From the IMG/VR virus record IMGVR_UViG_3300020187_000009, positions 84,785 to 148,784 of that record: DNA of 64,000 bases. One strand, given 5' to 3'. Below, in pieces: positions 31,536 to 40,588 of this stretch. The number at the start of each line of letters is the position of its first letter. The first letter of the stretch is position 1. A program made the translations under genes and the position numbers. This DNA comes from a virus. The notes beneath the pieces are model-generated. The model had not been told where the DNA came from. It saw nothing but the letters and a program-made list of their open reading frames with translations, and did not search any database.

Positions 31536-32708
31536 CACACCGATCCCCGAGCACCCCCAGTAATTGATGACCCCCAATCCCTCTACCCCTTGGAGTACCC
31601 GCCACCCCATTTTCTAACCCATGAAACAAAAGGGGAAACCTTACATATAACAGAGTATAAGGGTCTGAGGGAGATAAGGTACCCAAAGGGGTAGAAGGCC
31701 CCCTAGCACCCCACTCCACAGACCCACAGGGCCAATCCTCCCCTCATGGGGACACTACAACAAAGGGGGATCACACCCAACCCATGGACTCCACTCCATC
31801 CTGGCCTATAGGGATTGGCCCTGTGGGCAAGGTCGACCCAGTATAATATTTGCGATTAACTTTAAGTCATAGACATAACATTAATAATAGCTATGGTCAG
31901 CAAAAAGTGTTAAAGATGTGCGCATACTATTCACGGTCCGGGACAGCACTCCAGGCCTTTGAAGAGACAGAGTACTCAGTATCCTATATAGTACCCTACG
32001 GGACGAAACAATGTTGCCCCTATCCAAAAATATTCCCGGAACCGGATAGAGGTATCTGGAGCCTTAAAGAGGAATGGACATGTATACTCTAATTACCTCA
32101 CAGAAATAAGAGTACATAGAGTACCATTACCTCGATGTGTGAGTGTTAACCTCGAAGAGGTACACTCTATTCAACAGGTCTAGTTGGTTGGTACAACCCA
32201 CAAGGGTACATTGGAGTACTCCCATTTGGGTAGGTGGTCGACCCCTAGTGGGGAATTCCCCAATTTGGGAGGGTGAGTGTGCGCGAATGCATGCTCTATT
32301 AAAGGGAGTTTTATTTCTTATAGAGACTACAACAACTCATAGAGGATTTAAAATGGAATTCTTAGAGTTCTGGAGAGTGTTAAACGGATTATAACTACAC
32401 ATTGATTCTAATTAATCTATTAAAAGAGAGTTAGAGAATTGTGACTGGTTAGTAACCCCATTGACCTAACTGCCTCGGAAGGGACTCAAAGAATCATGGT
32501 ACTCCCCAATAGAAAATGCTGGTACCCTCCAACCTTCAGGGTACTAATAATACTGCGGGTTACCCCATCCATGAACCTGAGTGTAATAAAATAAATAGGA
32601 TATATAGTGTTCGATGTTGTAGAAACAAAAATTTCCCCTAAGGTCCTCTCCAAATTCTCTGAAACAAATAGAATAAAGCTTCTATAAGATCTATAAAACA
32701 TCAAAATC
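31536..32708 (+). other. Non-coding C-rich region, 1.17 kb
   Basis: No convincing frame on either strand; the longest open frames (80-90 codons) look like random translations. The first 300 bases are very C-rich on the plus strand. It contains a perfect 16-bp inverted repeat (31723-31738 with 31812-31827) and about 13 GTAC words where 4-5 are expected. Candidates are a replication origin, a structured RNA or remnants of lost genes. Confidence 0.6.
31723..31827. repeat. Perfect 16-bp inverted repeat with 73-base loop
   Basis: CCCACAGGGCCAATCC (31723-31738) and GGATTGGCCCTGTGGG (31812-31827) are exact reverse complements. A CCCCTCATGGGG mini-hairpin starts at the foot of the first arm. Confidence 0.85.
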
Positions 32709-32918
32709 ATGGCAACATTTAAATCAAGAAGTAAAGAGCAGACTCTAATGAACTGCATGAATCATAATCCAGCAACAAGTAGATGGCAGGATTGGGCACC
32801 AGAAGGCGGTTGTAAAAACAAGGTAATGGTTGGATCCGAAGTAGCAAAGGTTCTTTGTTCAACCTGCACTTTAAAAACTACAATTGAGCCTGGGGAATAT
32901 CGCAAAGATTTAAGATAG
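32709..32918 (+). CDS. Small Cys-rich (zinc ribbon-like) protein
   Basis: 69 residues with C-H and C...C pairs: NCMNHNP, EGGCKNKV, VLCSTC. The spacing suits a zinc ribbon, found in transcription or translation-related small proteins. No named family. Confidence 0.65.
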   Translation: MATFKSRSKEQTLMNCMNHNPATSRWQDWAPEGGCKNKVMVGSEVAKVLCSTCTLKTTIEPGEYRKDLR

Positions 32919-33016
32919 TTAGTTAAAAATTTTCCGAAATTTCCTTAGAACCCATTGAGACAATGAAACAATTCGTTCAATCTATCTATAATAATATAAT
33001 AACTAATAATAAAAAA

Positions 33017-33280
33017 ATGAGTATTCTTAACGAAGCAGATCAAATTGTAAATAACCGCAGTGAAGAGGCAGATCGTAACTATGGTCCATTCTCAGAGGGT
33101 ATGGAGCGTGCAGCAATGATTTTTAATGGCATGACTGGGCACGATGTTTCTGGTGGTGACATGTTTAAGGCGCTAGTAGCACTTAAATTCTCACGTGAGA
33201 GTTACAATCATAAACGTGATAATCTATTAGATGCTGTCGCATATATTCAAGGTTTAGAAAACTGGGAAAACGGACTATAA
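33017..33280 (+). CDS. DUF6378-like phage protein
   Basis: 87 residues from ATG 33017 (an in-frame ATG at 32963 would add 18 residues of atypical sequence). The pattern ILNEADQIVNNR...DRNYGPFSEGMERAAMIF...GGDMFKALVALKFSRE...DNLLDAVAYI is that of a common small phage protein of unknown role, sometimes linked to nucleotide metabolism. Confidence 0.72.
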   Translation: MSILNEADQIVNNRSEEADRNYGPFSEGMERAAMIFNGMTGHDVSGGDMFKALVALKFSRESYNHKRDNLLDAVAYIQGLENWENGL

Positions 33281-33294
33281 CTTATTAGTGCATT

Positions 33295-34332
33295 ATGAAA
33301 AATATCCAAGATCTTAAAGGTAAGAAAATAGCAATTGATGATGTAGTCACAACATACAGCCAAAAAAAGGCATCACATAAGAGTGCGTGGTCTTATCTTC
33401 TACAGGCTCAATTGAAACATCATGGATTAGACGTTGATGTCTTAGATAAATCCGGAAATATACATGATTATGATGTATGGTTAATTGCGATGCCAATGGA
33501 GTTTCAAGGAACTTATAATCTATTTGGAGGAGCTGGAGACGAACCAGCTGCCAGAATTGCTAGATTCTTAGATTTCAATGGCGATATATTTTGTTTGAAT
33601 AGAGAAATGCCAGATGTTGGCGAGTTCGTGAGAAGCAGATCAAAGAGCTGTACTGAAAATTGGAAAGCTCTTGACGATTTAGCAATCAGCGAGAAATGTA
33701 AAAACCTAAAAACAATAAACCTAAAAACAGATACAGGAACTTTTGTATTAGGAGACAGTCACTCAGTATCGGTAATGCCATTAGGATCTGATATTAGTAG
33801 AAACGACGGAAAAACATTATTTGGCGCGTTAAAAGAAGGATTTAGTACATATATACCAGAAGGAACAACCCATTTGATATCCTATTTTGGCAATATCGAC
33901 GTTCGACATCATATGTGCAGGCAAGCTGATCCAGTAATGTCTATCCGCAGAATTGCAATGGACTATATAGACCATCTTAAATCTCTAGATGTTCCTAATA
34001 TAACTGTGCATAAATTATTACCTATAGAATTTGAAGGTAGAAGAATTCCTAAAACAGGATGGTATAAAAAAGCTCCATTCTTTGGAACAAGAGAAGAAAG
34101 AGCAAACCTAGTTAAAATATTTAACAGAACTATACAGGATTTAGGAGAATCTGCAGGATTTACAATATTAGGATGGCCTGATCATTGGTATTCTGAAAAC
34201 CCAGAATCTTTTGCAAAAAACTATATGGAAAAGCCTGGTTCGGTACATCTAAGTAGAGAATTCTATTATTGGGATTGGAATACTGGAAATAAAAACTCGA
34301 ACCTCATTCAAAAGACAGCCAGCCTGTTTTAG
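33295..34332 (+). CDS. SGNH-hydrolase-like phage protein
   Basis: 345 residues. GDSHSVSVMPLG (block I Ser, near residue 152), YFGNIDVRHH (block III Asn) and GSVHLSREF (block V His) appear in SGNH order, but the first 140 residues are an added domain (DYDVWLIAMPMEFQGTYN). Function unknown; SGNH enzymes remove acyl or acetyl groups. It is followed by an AT-rich gap of 119 bases before the inositol synthase. Confidence 0.6.
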   Translation: MKNIQDLKGKKIAIDDVVTTYSQKKASHKSAWSYLLQAQLKHHGLDVDVLDKSGNIHDYDVWLIAMPMEFQGTYNLFGGAGDEPAARIARFLDFNGDIFCLNREMPDVGEFVRSRSKSCTENWKALDDLAISEKCKNLKTINLKTDTGTFVLGDSHSVSVMPLGSDISRNDGKTLFGALKEGFSTYIPEGTTHLISYFGNIDVRHHMCRQADPVMSIRRIAMDYIDHLKSLDVPNITVHKLLPIEFEGRRIPKTGWYKKAPFFGTREERANLVKIFNRTIQDLGESAGFTILGWPDHWYSENPESFAKNYMEKPGSVHLSREFYYWDWNTGNKNSNLIQKTASLF

Positions 34333-34451
34333 CCCCCACCAAACTGTATATATATCACTCAGCACACCTAAAGTGAAAATATTTTTTAATATCTTGAAAC
34401 TTTTTTAAACTGTGTTGTATAACTATTATAAACAAAAAATAAAGGTTTAAA

Positions 34452-35630
34452 ATGAAGCAAAAAATTAAAGTTGGGATCATTGGAACAGGAAATTGCGCCA
34501 AGTCCCTAGTAGAAGGAGTTCAGTACTATACTGAAAACAAAGAAGCAACCACCGGTATGATGAAATTCGATATTGGAGGTTATACTGCAGAAGATATCGA
34601 ATTCGTAGTTGGATTTGATATCGATGAGAGAAAGGTTAATCTGCCATTAGGCGAAGCACTAAAGCAAAAACCTAACTGTTCTTGGAATATTGTTGAAGAT
34701 ATTAAATCAACAGCACCTGTATTTGAAGGTCCTGTAATTGATGGATATGCACAACTAATGGACCGTTACCCAGAATCAAATAGATTTTTAATATCTGAAG
34801 AATTAAGAAATTCAACTGATATGGGTAGAGTTTCATGGACCTCTAAATTAGAGAGATCTTGGAAAGATTCAATCATTGCGAAATTAAAAGAACTTGAAGT
34901 AGAGGTATTAATAAACTACTTACCTGTAGGTTCTCAAAAAACTACTGAATTTTGGGCTGAAATCTGCCTAGAAACTGGAATTTCCTTTGTAAACTGTATT
35001 CCAGTATTTATTGCTTCTGACCCAGCATGGGAACAGAGATTTATTGATGCTGGTATTCCAATTATTGGAGATGATATGCGCTCGCAGTTTGGAGCATCGA
35101 TTCTTTCTCAAATGCTACAGGAGCTAGCTTTTGAAAGAGGACACCATGTTAAAGCACACATTCAGCGTAATGTTGGAGGTAACACAGATTTCTTAAACAT
35201 GGAAGACAAAACAAGATTAGCTTCTAAGAAGATTTCTAAAGAAAACGTAATTCGTGCTCAAAATGAAATTCGTGGAATCTCTACAGAGGATTCTTTCTTA
35301 CATGCTGGGCCATCTGAATATATTTCATTTTATGGAGATAATAAAGTAGCAAACTTTAGACTTGAAATGGAAGGATTTGGAGGAGCACCTGTATTACTTG
35401 ATGCTCAATTAAGTGTTCAAGATTCTCCAAACTCAGCAGGTGTTGTAATTGATGCTTTGCGATACGTAAAAGTAGCTCGTGAAATGGGAATAGTAGGAGC
35501 TCTTCGTGGACCATCTGCATTTACTCAAAAAACACCACCTCAACAAATGATGTTTAGGGATGCTGTTAAAGAATGCGACGCATTAGCAGTTCGTGAATTA
35601 ACCAATGTAACTAAAAAGCAACTCAAATAA
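34452..35630 (+). CDS. myo-Inositol-1-phosphate synthase
   Basis: 392 residues. The N-terminal NAD-binding motif VGIIGTGNCAKSLVEG, then VNCIPVFIASDP, GDDMRSQFGASILSQ, NVGGNTDFLNM, GPSEYISFYGDNKVAN, GFGGAPVLLDAQLSVQDSPN and AGVVIDALRYVK give all the blocks of the prokaryotic-type enzyme, at normal full length. It converts glucose 6-phosphate to inositol 1-phosphate using bound NAD. Own transcript: AT-rich upstream region with TATAACTATTATAAAC, terminator downstream. Carried by a phage it probably alters host inositol phosphate or inositol lipid supply. Confidence 0.93.
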   Translation: MKQKIKVGIIGTGNCAKSLVEGVQYYTENKEATTGMMKFDIGGYTAEDIEFVVGFDIDERKVNLPLGEALKQKPNCSWNIVEDIKSTAPVFEGPVIDGYAQLMDRYPESNRFLISEELRNSTDMGRVSWTSKLERSWKDSIIAKLKELEVEVLINYLPVGSQKTTEFWAEICLETGISFVNCIPVFIASDPAWEQRFIDAGIPIIGDDMRSQFGASILSQMLQELAFERGHHVKAHIQRNVGGNTDFLNMEDKTRLASKKISKENVIRAQNEIRGISTEDSFLHAGPSEYISFYGDNKVANFRLEMEGFGGAPVLLDAQLSVQDSPNSAGVVIDALRYVKVAREMGIVGALRGPSAFTQKTPPQQMMFRDAVKECDALAVRELTNVTKKQLK

Positions 35631-35649
35631 ACCTTTATTTATAGTTGTT

Positions 35650-35676
35650 AAGGGAGTCTTCGGACTCCCTTTTATA
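35650..35676 (+). terminator. Rho-independent terminator after inositol-phosphate synthase
   Basis: AAGGGAGTC / GACTCCCTT with a TTCG tetraloop, followed by TTTAT. Confidence 0.85.
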
Positions 35677-35701
35677 GATCATAATAATATAATAATAAAA
35701 A

Positions 35702-36070
35702 ATGGATATATTTGCATACGATTTTGATGGTGTAGTTTCAATCGGAATTACCCCTCGATGGAGTGATGATATCATTATTACAGGAAGATGTCAAGAAGAG
35801 GCGCCTTACGTTTTTGATAAATTATCAGAGATGGGGGTTACTACTAAAGTTTATTTTAACCAAATGACACTAGCAGAAAGAGGAGACCATACTGTCAATG
35901 CTAGAACATACTCAGGAAAACATAAAGCTAAAACTATAAGTGAATTAGCCGAACAGGGCATTAACGTTGTTAGATTTTTTGAAGACGACCCTGTACAAAA
36001 GGCGATTATTGAAGAGAATCATCCAAACCTAGACGTGGTACATGTAGTATCAAACTTAGTACAAAAATAA
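35702..36070 (+). CDS. Small HAD-like protein
   Basis: 122 residues. AYDFDGVVS gives the DxD nucleophile motif (Asp7, Asp9), IITGRCQE the second motif, and RFFEDDPVQ the acidic motif IV. There is no cap domain. The protein resembles short polynucleotide phosphatase-like HADs of phages. Its place after the inositol synthase tempts one to think of inositol phosphate dephosphorylation, but a terminator separates them. Confidence 0.72.
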   Translation: MDIFAYDFDGVVSIGITPRWSDDIIITGRCQEEAPYVFDKLSEMGVTTKVYFNQMTLAERGDHTVNARTYSGKHKAKTISELAEQGINVVRFFEDDPVQKAIIEENHPNLDVVHVVSNLVQK

Positions 36071-36077
36071 AATAAGA

Positions 36078-36746
36078 ATGCTAGACCCAAAACAAAGATC
36101 AATCTTAAAAAAGAGATATGTTAAAGAATTAAATGCACAGGAAAGTGTAGATAAAGATATGATTTCAGAATCAATTAAAAACTACATCAAGCCAGAAGTA
36201 GATTATCTAAATAAAGTATGTTTAGATCTAGGTACTAATATAGGAGCTTTTACTAAAATAGCAATAGAAGGAGGAGCAAAGAGAGTGTATGGTATCGAAT
36301 GCGACTTTAGAAACTACAACATAGCTGCTAATAATTTTGCAGCTTCGATTCATGCTAATATAATTCATGCTGCAGTATCTGGATCTACAGAAGATACTCT
36401 TAAAATATACAAATCAAACGCTAAAAGTAACCATAGCTCAACATCTATTATTAAAAGAAGAGGTACCTTTAATGAATATGACGACGTTAAAAATTACCAT
36501 ATTGACCATCTGTTAGAAGAGATTAAGCCAGATATTATTAAAATTGACATCGAAGGAGCAGAGTATGATATAATAGAAAGCGTGCTCGAATATAAACCAA
36601 GTATATTGTTTATTGAACTACATGGAAACCATGATCAAGCAAAGTCTGCAGTACAGAGGTTTACCGAAGCTTATAAAACATCAAACATAGAAGAGATCAT
36701 TATATTTCAAAAAGTTGGAGGATATGATTGTCTATTTATAGATTAA
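36078..36746 (+). CDS. FkbM-family methyltransferase
   Basis: 222 residues. LDLGTNIGAFTKIA (SAM-binding loop, residues about 49-62), VYGIECDFRN, IKIDIEGAEYDIIE and ILFIELHG are the FkbM blocks. These enzymes O-methylate sugars or other small groups. It lies 7 bases after the HAD gene. Confidence 0.88.
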   Translation: MLDPKQRSILKKRYVKELNAQESVDKDMISESIKNYIKPEVDYLNKVCLDLGTNIGAFTKIAIEGGAKRVYGIECDFRNYNIAANNFAASIHANIIHAAVSGSTEDTLKIYKSNAKSNHSSTSIIKRRGTFNEYDDVKNYHIDHLLEEIKPDIIKIDIEGAEYDIIESVLEYKPSILFIELHGNHDQAKSAVQRFTEAYKTSNIEEIIIFQKVGGYDCLFID

Positions 36747-36760
36747 AATATTAATATAAT

Positions 36761-37813
36761 ATGGCAGATAATATGAGAGCTCTTGTTAACATGGAGGTTG
36801 TCGATCGAATAGGTTATTTTTTTAACAAAGTTAATGAGAGATCTGAATTAAATTATGGATATAGAGATTCATATGACAGTGAAGGTGATGCAGCTCTTGG
36901 AGAAACTGTAGAGTATTTTCATCCTCATATATTATATGATGATCGTATGAGATATATTATGGATAATATCGTGTTATCTGATATGTCGATGAATAATATT
37001 ATTTGCAACACGATAATATCCCACTTTTATGGAGCTAGAGGAATTCACCAGATTCTAACAAGAAACTCAGATCCAAAAACAGCTCTAGTAGATTTTGAAA
37101 GACTTTTAAAAGACAAGGAATACGAAACTGAAATCAGAAAGAATATTGATGACGCAATATCACTAGGACTTGGAGTATACGGAACAACTGAACTTAGAAC
37201 CAGCCTATATGGAGCTTCAAATACTTGGGTTTCTGAAACCAGACAAACTGAACGTAATGCAGATAAGATTAACATATTACTTTGGGTTGCTGGATTTATA
37301 CCTAGAGGAATTACTAGACGAATGGCTGGCGTTAACTCTTTATCGGAAATGTTCGATATATTAACAACAATTGAAGGAGTAGGATCCTATTATGGATATC
37401 ATTGCTCAACTTCTAATTCAGTTAACCCAAATATATCAATAAACCATGACGAAAGATTCTGTGTACCTGGACCTGGTGCTAGAATGGCGCTAGACATGAT
37501 GTTTGGAGAGGGTTGTAAAGTACCACATGGTGATAGAGTAATTTGGTTTAGAGAAAACTATAAAGATCTTATTGGAGAAATTCCACTTAACGAAAATGAA
37601 TGGAATAAGGTGGTTAATGGAGTGAAGATATTTGCTGATGATCAGAACGAGCTCAAAACATATGGATGCGAAGTTGGTCTATGTCAGTTTGGAGTTTATA
37701 CTAGACTAAGTAACAATTCTAATTTAATTAACAAACGAAAAGTTGCTAGGGTTGATGAAAACATAATGCAATATTTTTTTAACAATAACTTCTCACAGGG
37801 TAGTTTGTTCTAA
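36761..37813 (+). CDS. Hypermodified-base pathway protein, HMUDK helical-domain/aGPT-PPlase-like
   Basis: 350 residues, mostly helical. The C-terminal half (TTIEGVGSYYGYHCSTSNSV, then ERFCVPGPGARMALDMMFGE and YGCEVGLCQFGVYTRL) resembles the DNA-glycosylase-fold helical domain seen in 5-hydroxymethyl-dU DNA kinases and thymine pyrophosphorylase-like proteins of phages with hypermodified DNA. No P-loop kinase domain is attached. With two TS-family enzymes and a dUTPase nearby it suggests the phage alters pyrimidines in its DNA. The family call rests on my memory of this pattern. Confidence 0.55.
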   Translation: MADNMRALVNMEVVDRIGYFFNKVNERSELNYGYRDSYDSEGDAALGETVEYFHPHILYDDRMRYIMDNIVLSDMSMNNIICNTIISHFYGARGIHQILTRNSDPKTALVDFERLLKDKEYETEIRKNIDDAISLGLGVYGTTELRTSLYGASNTWVSETRQTERNADKINILLWVAGFIPRGITRRMAGVNSLSEMFDILTTIEGVGSYYGYHCSTSNSVNPNISINHDERFCVPGPGARMALDMMFGEGCKVPHGDRVIWFRENYKDLIGEIPLNENEWNKVVNGVKIFADDQNELKTYGCEVGLCQFGVYTRLSNNSNLINKRKVARVDENIMQYFFNNNFSQGSLF

Positions 37814-38223
37814 TGAACTTATTTTTAGATGATTCTAAATTACCTAAGGACGTATTAAATAATATGCTCCTTAGGATTGGTAATGATGCAAACATTTATT
37901 GTAATTTAGAATGGGAAATTGTAAAGGATTTTAGGGAATTTGTAAAATTTGTAGAAAATAACGGAATTCCTAAAGTAGTTTCATTCGCACATGATCTAGT
38001 CGATGAACATTACGAAATAATGTGTGCATGTGGTTCTAGTGAAGATTTTCCAGAAACATTTAATGAAAAGACCGGATTAGATTGTGCAAAATGGCTAGTA
38101 GGACATCACATATTAAAGGGTGGAGCCTTTCCAAAAATACTAGTACACTCTATGAATCCGTATGGAAGCGAAAGAATTAAAAATTATATTAGCAAATATA
38201 CGAAACAATTTGTAAATTTATAA
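37813..38223 (+). CDS. Cyclic-phosphate-processing receiver domain protein
   Basis: 136 residues. NLFLDDSKLP at the start, IVKDFREFVKFVENNGIP, VVSFAHDLVDEHYE, DCAKWLV and ILVHSMNPYGSERI follow the single-domain receiver fold found in phages and proposed to act on cyclic-phosphate RNA ends. Where related proteins usually have FDHDL this one has FAHDL. It overlaps the preceding stop (TAATG). Confidence 0.75.
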   Translation: MNLFLDDSKLPKDVLNNMLLRIGNDANIYCNLEWEIVKDFREFVKFVENNGIPKVVSFAHDLVDEHYEIMCACGSSEDFPETFNEKTGLDCAKWLVGHHILKGGAFPKILVHSMNPYGSERIKNYISKYTKQFVNL

Positions 38224-38248
38224 TACAATAATAAAGTAACACAATAAT

Positions 38249-38716
38249 ATGGCAAATATAGATAACGAATGTAAAGATCTAGAAGTACAAGACTTTTATG
38301 ATCAGTCAACGACTCATCTAGATGATATAATGACTCATCAGAAAGAGATGCAAGAAAAAACTTACGGTTTTAATTTTGAAGAGATGTCAATCAGGGACAT
38401 CATGAATTTCTGGCATGTTAACACACATGCTGTAGTAGATGAGATACACGAGATGACGGATGCACTTGGAGGTATCAAAGACGGTAGTGGAAACGCAGTA
38501 TGGAAATATTGGAAAAAAGACTTTTCTAAATTTGAGACTATGAAAATTTCTGATATGTCTGAAGGAGACAAAAAAGAATTATATATGGAATGGGTAGATA
38601 TTCTACACTTTTTTATTAATTACGCTGCATCTATTGGACTTGACGCAAAGACCGCTTATAATTACTATTTTGCTAAAGCGGAAGAGAATAAAAACCGCCA
38701 AAAAAGAGGCTACTAA
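38249..38716 (+). CDS. Dimeric all-alpha dUTPase (MazG-like fold)
   Basis: 155 residues. VVDEIHEMTDAL gives the first acidic metal-binding helix, VWKYWKKDF the spacing element, EWVDILHFFINYAASIGL the second ExxD helix, and NKNRQKRGY the C-terminal basic tail. This is the phage/trypanosome-type dUTP diphosphatase layout: dUTP to dUMP, feeding TS and keeping dU out of DNA. Overlaps the next gene. Confidence 0.85.
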   Translation: MANIDNECKDLEVQDFYDQSTTHLDDIMTHQKEMQEKTYGFNFEEMSIRDIMNFWHVNTHAVVDEIHEMTDALGGIKDGSGNAVWKYWKKDFSKFETMKISDMSEGDKKELYMEWVDILHFFINYAASIGLDAKTAYNYYFAKAEENKNRQKRGY

Positions 38717-39036
38717 TGCTAGCAGATAAAGATTTACGTAGAATAGACCAGGATATGGTGCGCCTTAAATATGTTCTAAATATACAAGAAGAGCTTCCAA
38801 CATATCCTGATCATTTTGATGTGCTATGGGTAATTATTAATGAAGCAATTAAGAGACCAGACCGCCAAAAAGACACGTTCGGACAGTTAGGTTTTTTTAA
38901 TTATCATTCATGCGGAAATGTCGAAAACGCAAAGCAATCAATACAGAAACTATTAGAACTAGGATGGATCGAGCCCGCAAAAACAAAAGCAGGGCACGAA
39001 TCATACCGAATATTACATAACCCCTTTATTAAATAG
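38716..39036 (+). CDS. Unknown protein, winged-helix-like
   Basis: 106 residues: VLWVIINEAIKRPDR, then AKQSIQKLLELGWIEPAKTKAGHESYRIL, which could form a winged helix with its beta-wing. Possibly a transcription modulator. No named family. Confidence 0.55.
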   Translation: MLADKDLRRIDQDMVRLKYVLNIQEELPTYPDHFDVLWVIINEAIKRPDRQKDTFGQLGFFNYHSCGNVENAKQSIQKLLELGWIEPAKTKAGHESYRILHNPFIK

Positions 39037-39038
39037 AA

Positions 39039-39260
39039 ATGAACGAGAATTATAAACACCCAGACAAAGACCAGCTAATTAGCTCAATTCAACCAAAGAA
39101 ACTAGTAGGATACTTTGGTGGAGATATTAATGAAATTAAACAATGGTCTGAGTTAAGCTCGAAGCAAGAATTAATTAATACGATTAAAGCATTTGAGCAT
39201 GAGGGTCTAAATGAGTATGTTGGAATACTTAAAGAATCTCTTTTAACCAAAAGAGATTAA
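39039..39260 (+). CDS. Small unknown protein
   Basis: 73 residues, helical (ELSSKQELINTIKAFEHEGLNEYVGIL). It starts 2 bases after the previous gene and overlaps the next (TAATG). No function recognised. Confidence 0.6.
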   Translation: MNENYKHPDKDQLISSIQPKKLVGYFGGDINEIKQWSELSSKQELINTIKAFEHEGLNEYVGILKESLLTKRD

Positions 39261-39556
39261 TGAATCCATTTTCAAAAAAACACAATCATACACAACCGCC
39301 TGATATGAGGAATAACCCTATCTCATTTAAACAGGGTGTAGAAACAGTAAAACACACATACACGCCAACATCTGATATGAGAACTAACCCGCTTTCTAAA
39401 ACATGCGGTGGAGAAAACATTACTATTATTAGAGGAGGATATAATACCGAATATACTAATATTAAAAATATAAGTGCGTATTTAGAAGCATGTATTAAAA
39501 ACGATCCTACTATTATTGGGTATATTTACAAGGGTAGGGTATCTATGATTAATTAA
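39260..39556 (+). CDS. Small unknown protein
   Basis: 98 residues with an internal duplication: PPDMRNNPISFKQG and TSDMRTNPLSKTCG. The rest is unrecognised. It lies 6 bases before thymidylate synthase. Confidence 0.6.
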   Translation: MNPFSKKHNHTQPPDMRNNPISFKQGVETVKHTYTPTSDMRTNPLSKTCGGENITIIRGGYNTEYTNIKNISAYLEACIKNDPTIIGYIYKGRVSMIN

Positions 39557-39562
39557 TAAGAA

Positions 39563-40534
39563 ATGAATAGAATAGAAGAACAATACCGAGCGTTACTTGG
39601 AACCCTATTAGAAAACTCAACAGAAAAATCAGATCGCACTGGAACTGGAACACTATCAGTATTCGGTCGCCAGATCAGACACAACATGAAGGATGGATTT
39701 CCTCTGCTAACTACCAAGAGGATGGCGGTTAAGACAATGTTAGTGGAGTTAAAATGGTTTCTAAGAGGTGATACTAACATTAAATATCTTGTTGATAATG
39801 GGTGTAACATCTGGAATGGCGATGCTTATAAGAAATACTGTAAAGCACACCCCTCTGAATATCAAGATGATATGTTTACCCAAGAGGAATTCGTAGAGCA
39901 TATTAAAGAAGATGAATCATTCGCTAAAAATTGGGGTGAGTTAGGTCCTATCTATGGTAAACAATGGAGAGAATGGGGTTCTAGAAGTTCTTATAATAAA
40001 ATCACAGGTGAAAATAATATAATGAATCCTGGACATGATCAAATCGCAAACCTAATCAATGAACTTAAAACAAATCCAGATTCACGTAGACTTATGGTCA
40101 ATGCTTGGAATGTTGGTGAGTTAGATCAAATGACACTTCCACCATGTCACTATGGATTCCAAGTTTATACACGATTAACTACTAGAGAAGAAAAGATTGT
40201 AAATCCTGGAAAATACAGAGCAATCTCTTTAATGTGGAACCAAAGAAGTTGCGATTTATTTCTCGGACTTCCGTTTAATATTGCAAGCTATGCAGCACTT
40301 CTTTGTTTAATAGCAGAAGAGGTTAATATGGTTCCAGATCAATTAATTGGAAACTTAGGTGATGTTCACTTATATAAGAATCATATTGAACAAGCAAGAG
40401 AACAATTAACTAGGGAAATGTATGATTTACCAACAGTTGAATTTAGTAACGTAGATTTATTAGGTGGTGAATTCGATATTGAAGTAAAGGATTATAAATA
40501 TCATCCAAGTATTAAAGCGCCTCTATCAAATTAA
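39563..40534 (+). CDS. thyA: Thymidylate synthase
   Basis: 323 residues. DRTGTGTLSVFGRQIRHNM (folate/phosphate loop), MTLPPCHYGFQVYTRL with the catalytic Cys195, MWNQRSCDLFLGLPFNIASYA with Asn239 that selects dUMP, and GDVHLYKNH. It makes dTMP from dUMP and methylene-tetrahydrofolate. A dUMP hydroxymethylase cannot be excluded from sequence alone, since these share the residues named. Confidence 0.92.
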   Translation: MNRIEEQYRALLGTLLENSTEKSDRTGTGTLSVFGRQIRHNMKDGFPLLTTKRMAVKTMLVELKWFLRGDTNIKYLVDNGCNIWNGDAYKKYCKAHPSEYQDDMFTQEEFVEHIKEDESFAKNWGELGPIYGKQWREWGSRSSYNKITGENNIMNPGHDQIANLINELKTNPDSRRLMVNAWNVGELDQMTLPPCHYGFQVYTRLTTREEKIVNPGKYRAISLMWNQRSCDLFLGLPFNIASYAALLCLIAEEVNMVPDQLIGNLGDVHLYKNHIEQAREQLTREMYDLPTVEFSNVDLLGGEFDIEVKDYKYHPSIKAPLSN

Positions 40535-40588
40535 AACAATGAAAGGGCAATATATAATTATAGACAGGAAATAAAGAAGAAGATTAAT

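Noticed and set aside
31850-32394. Two possible genes (80 and 83 codons)
   Set aside because: Residue order looks random, Trp/Cys/Pro-rich, and upstream sequence lacks the A-rich leader usual for starts here.
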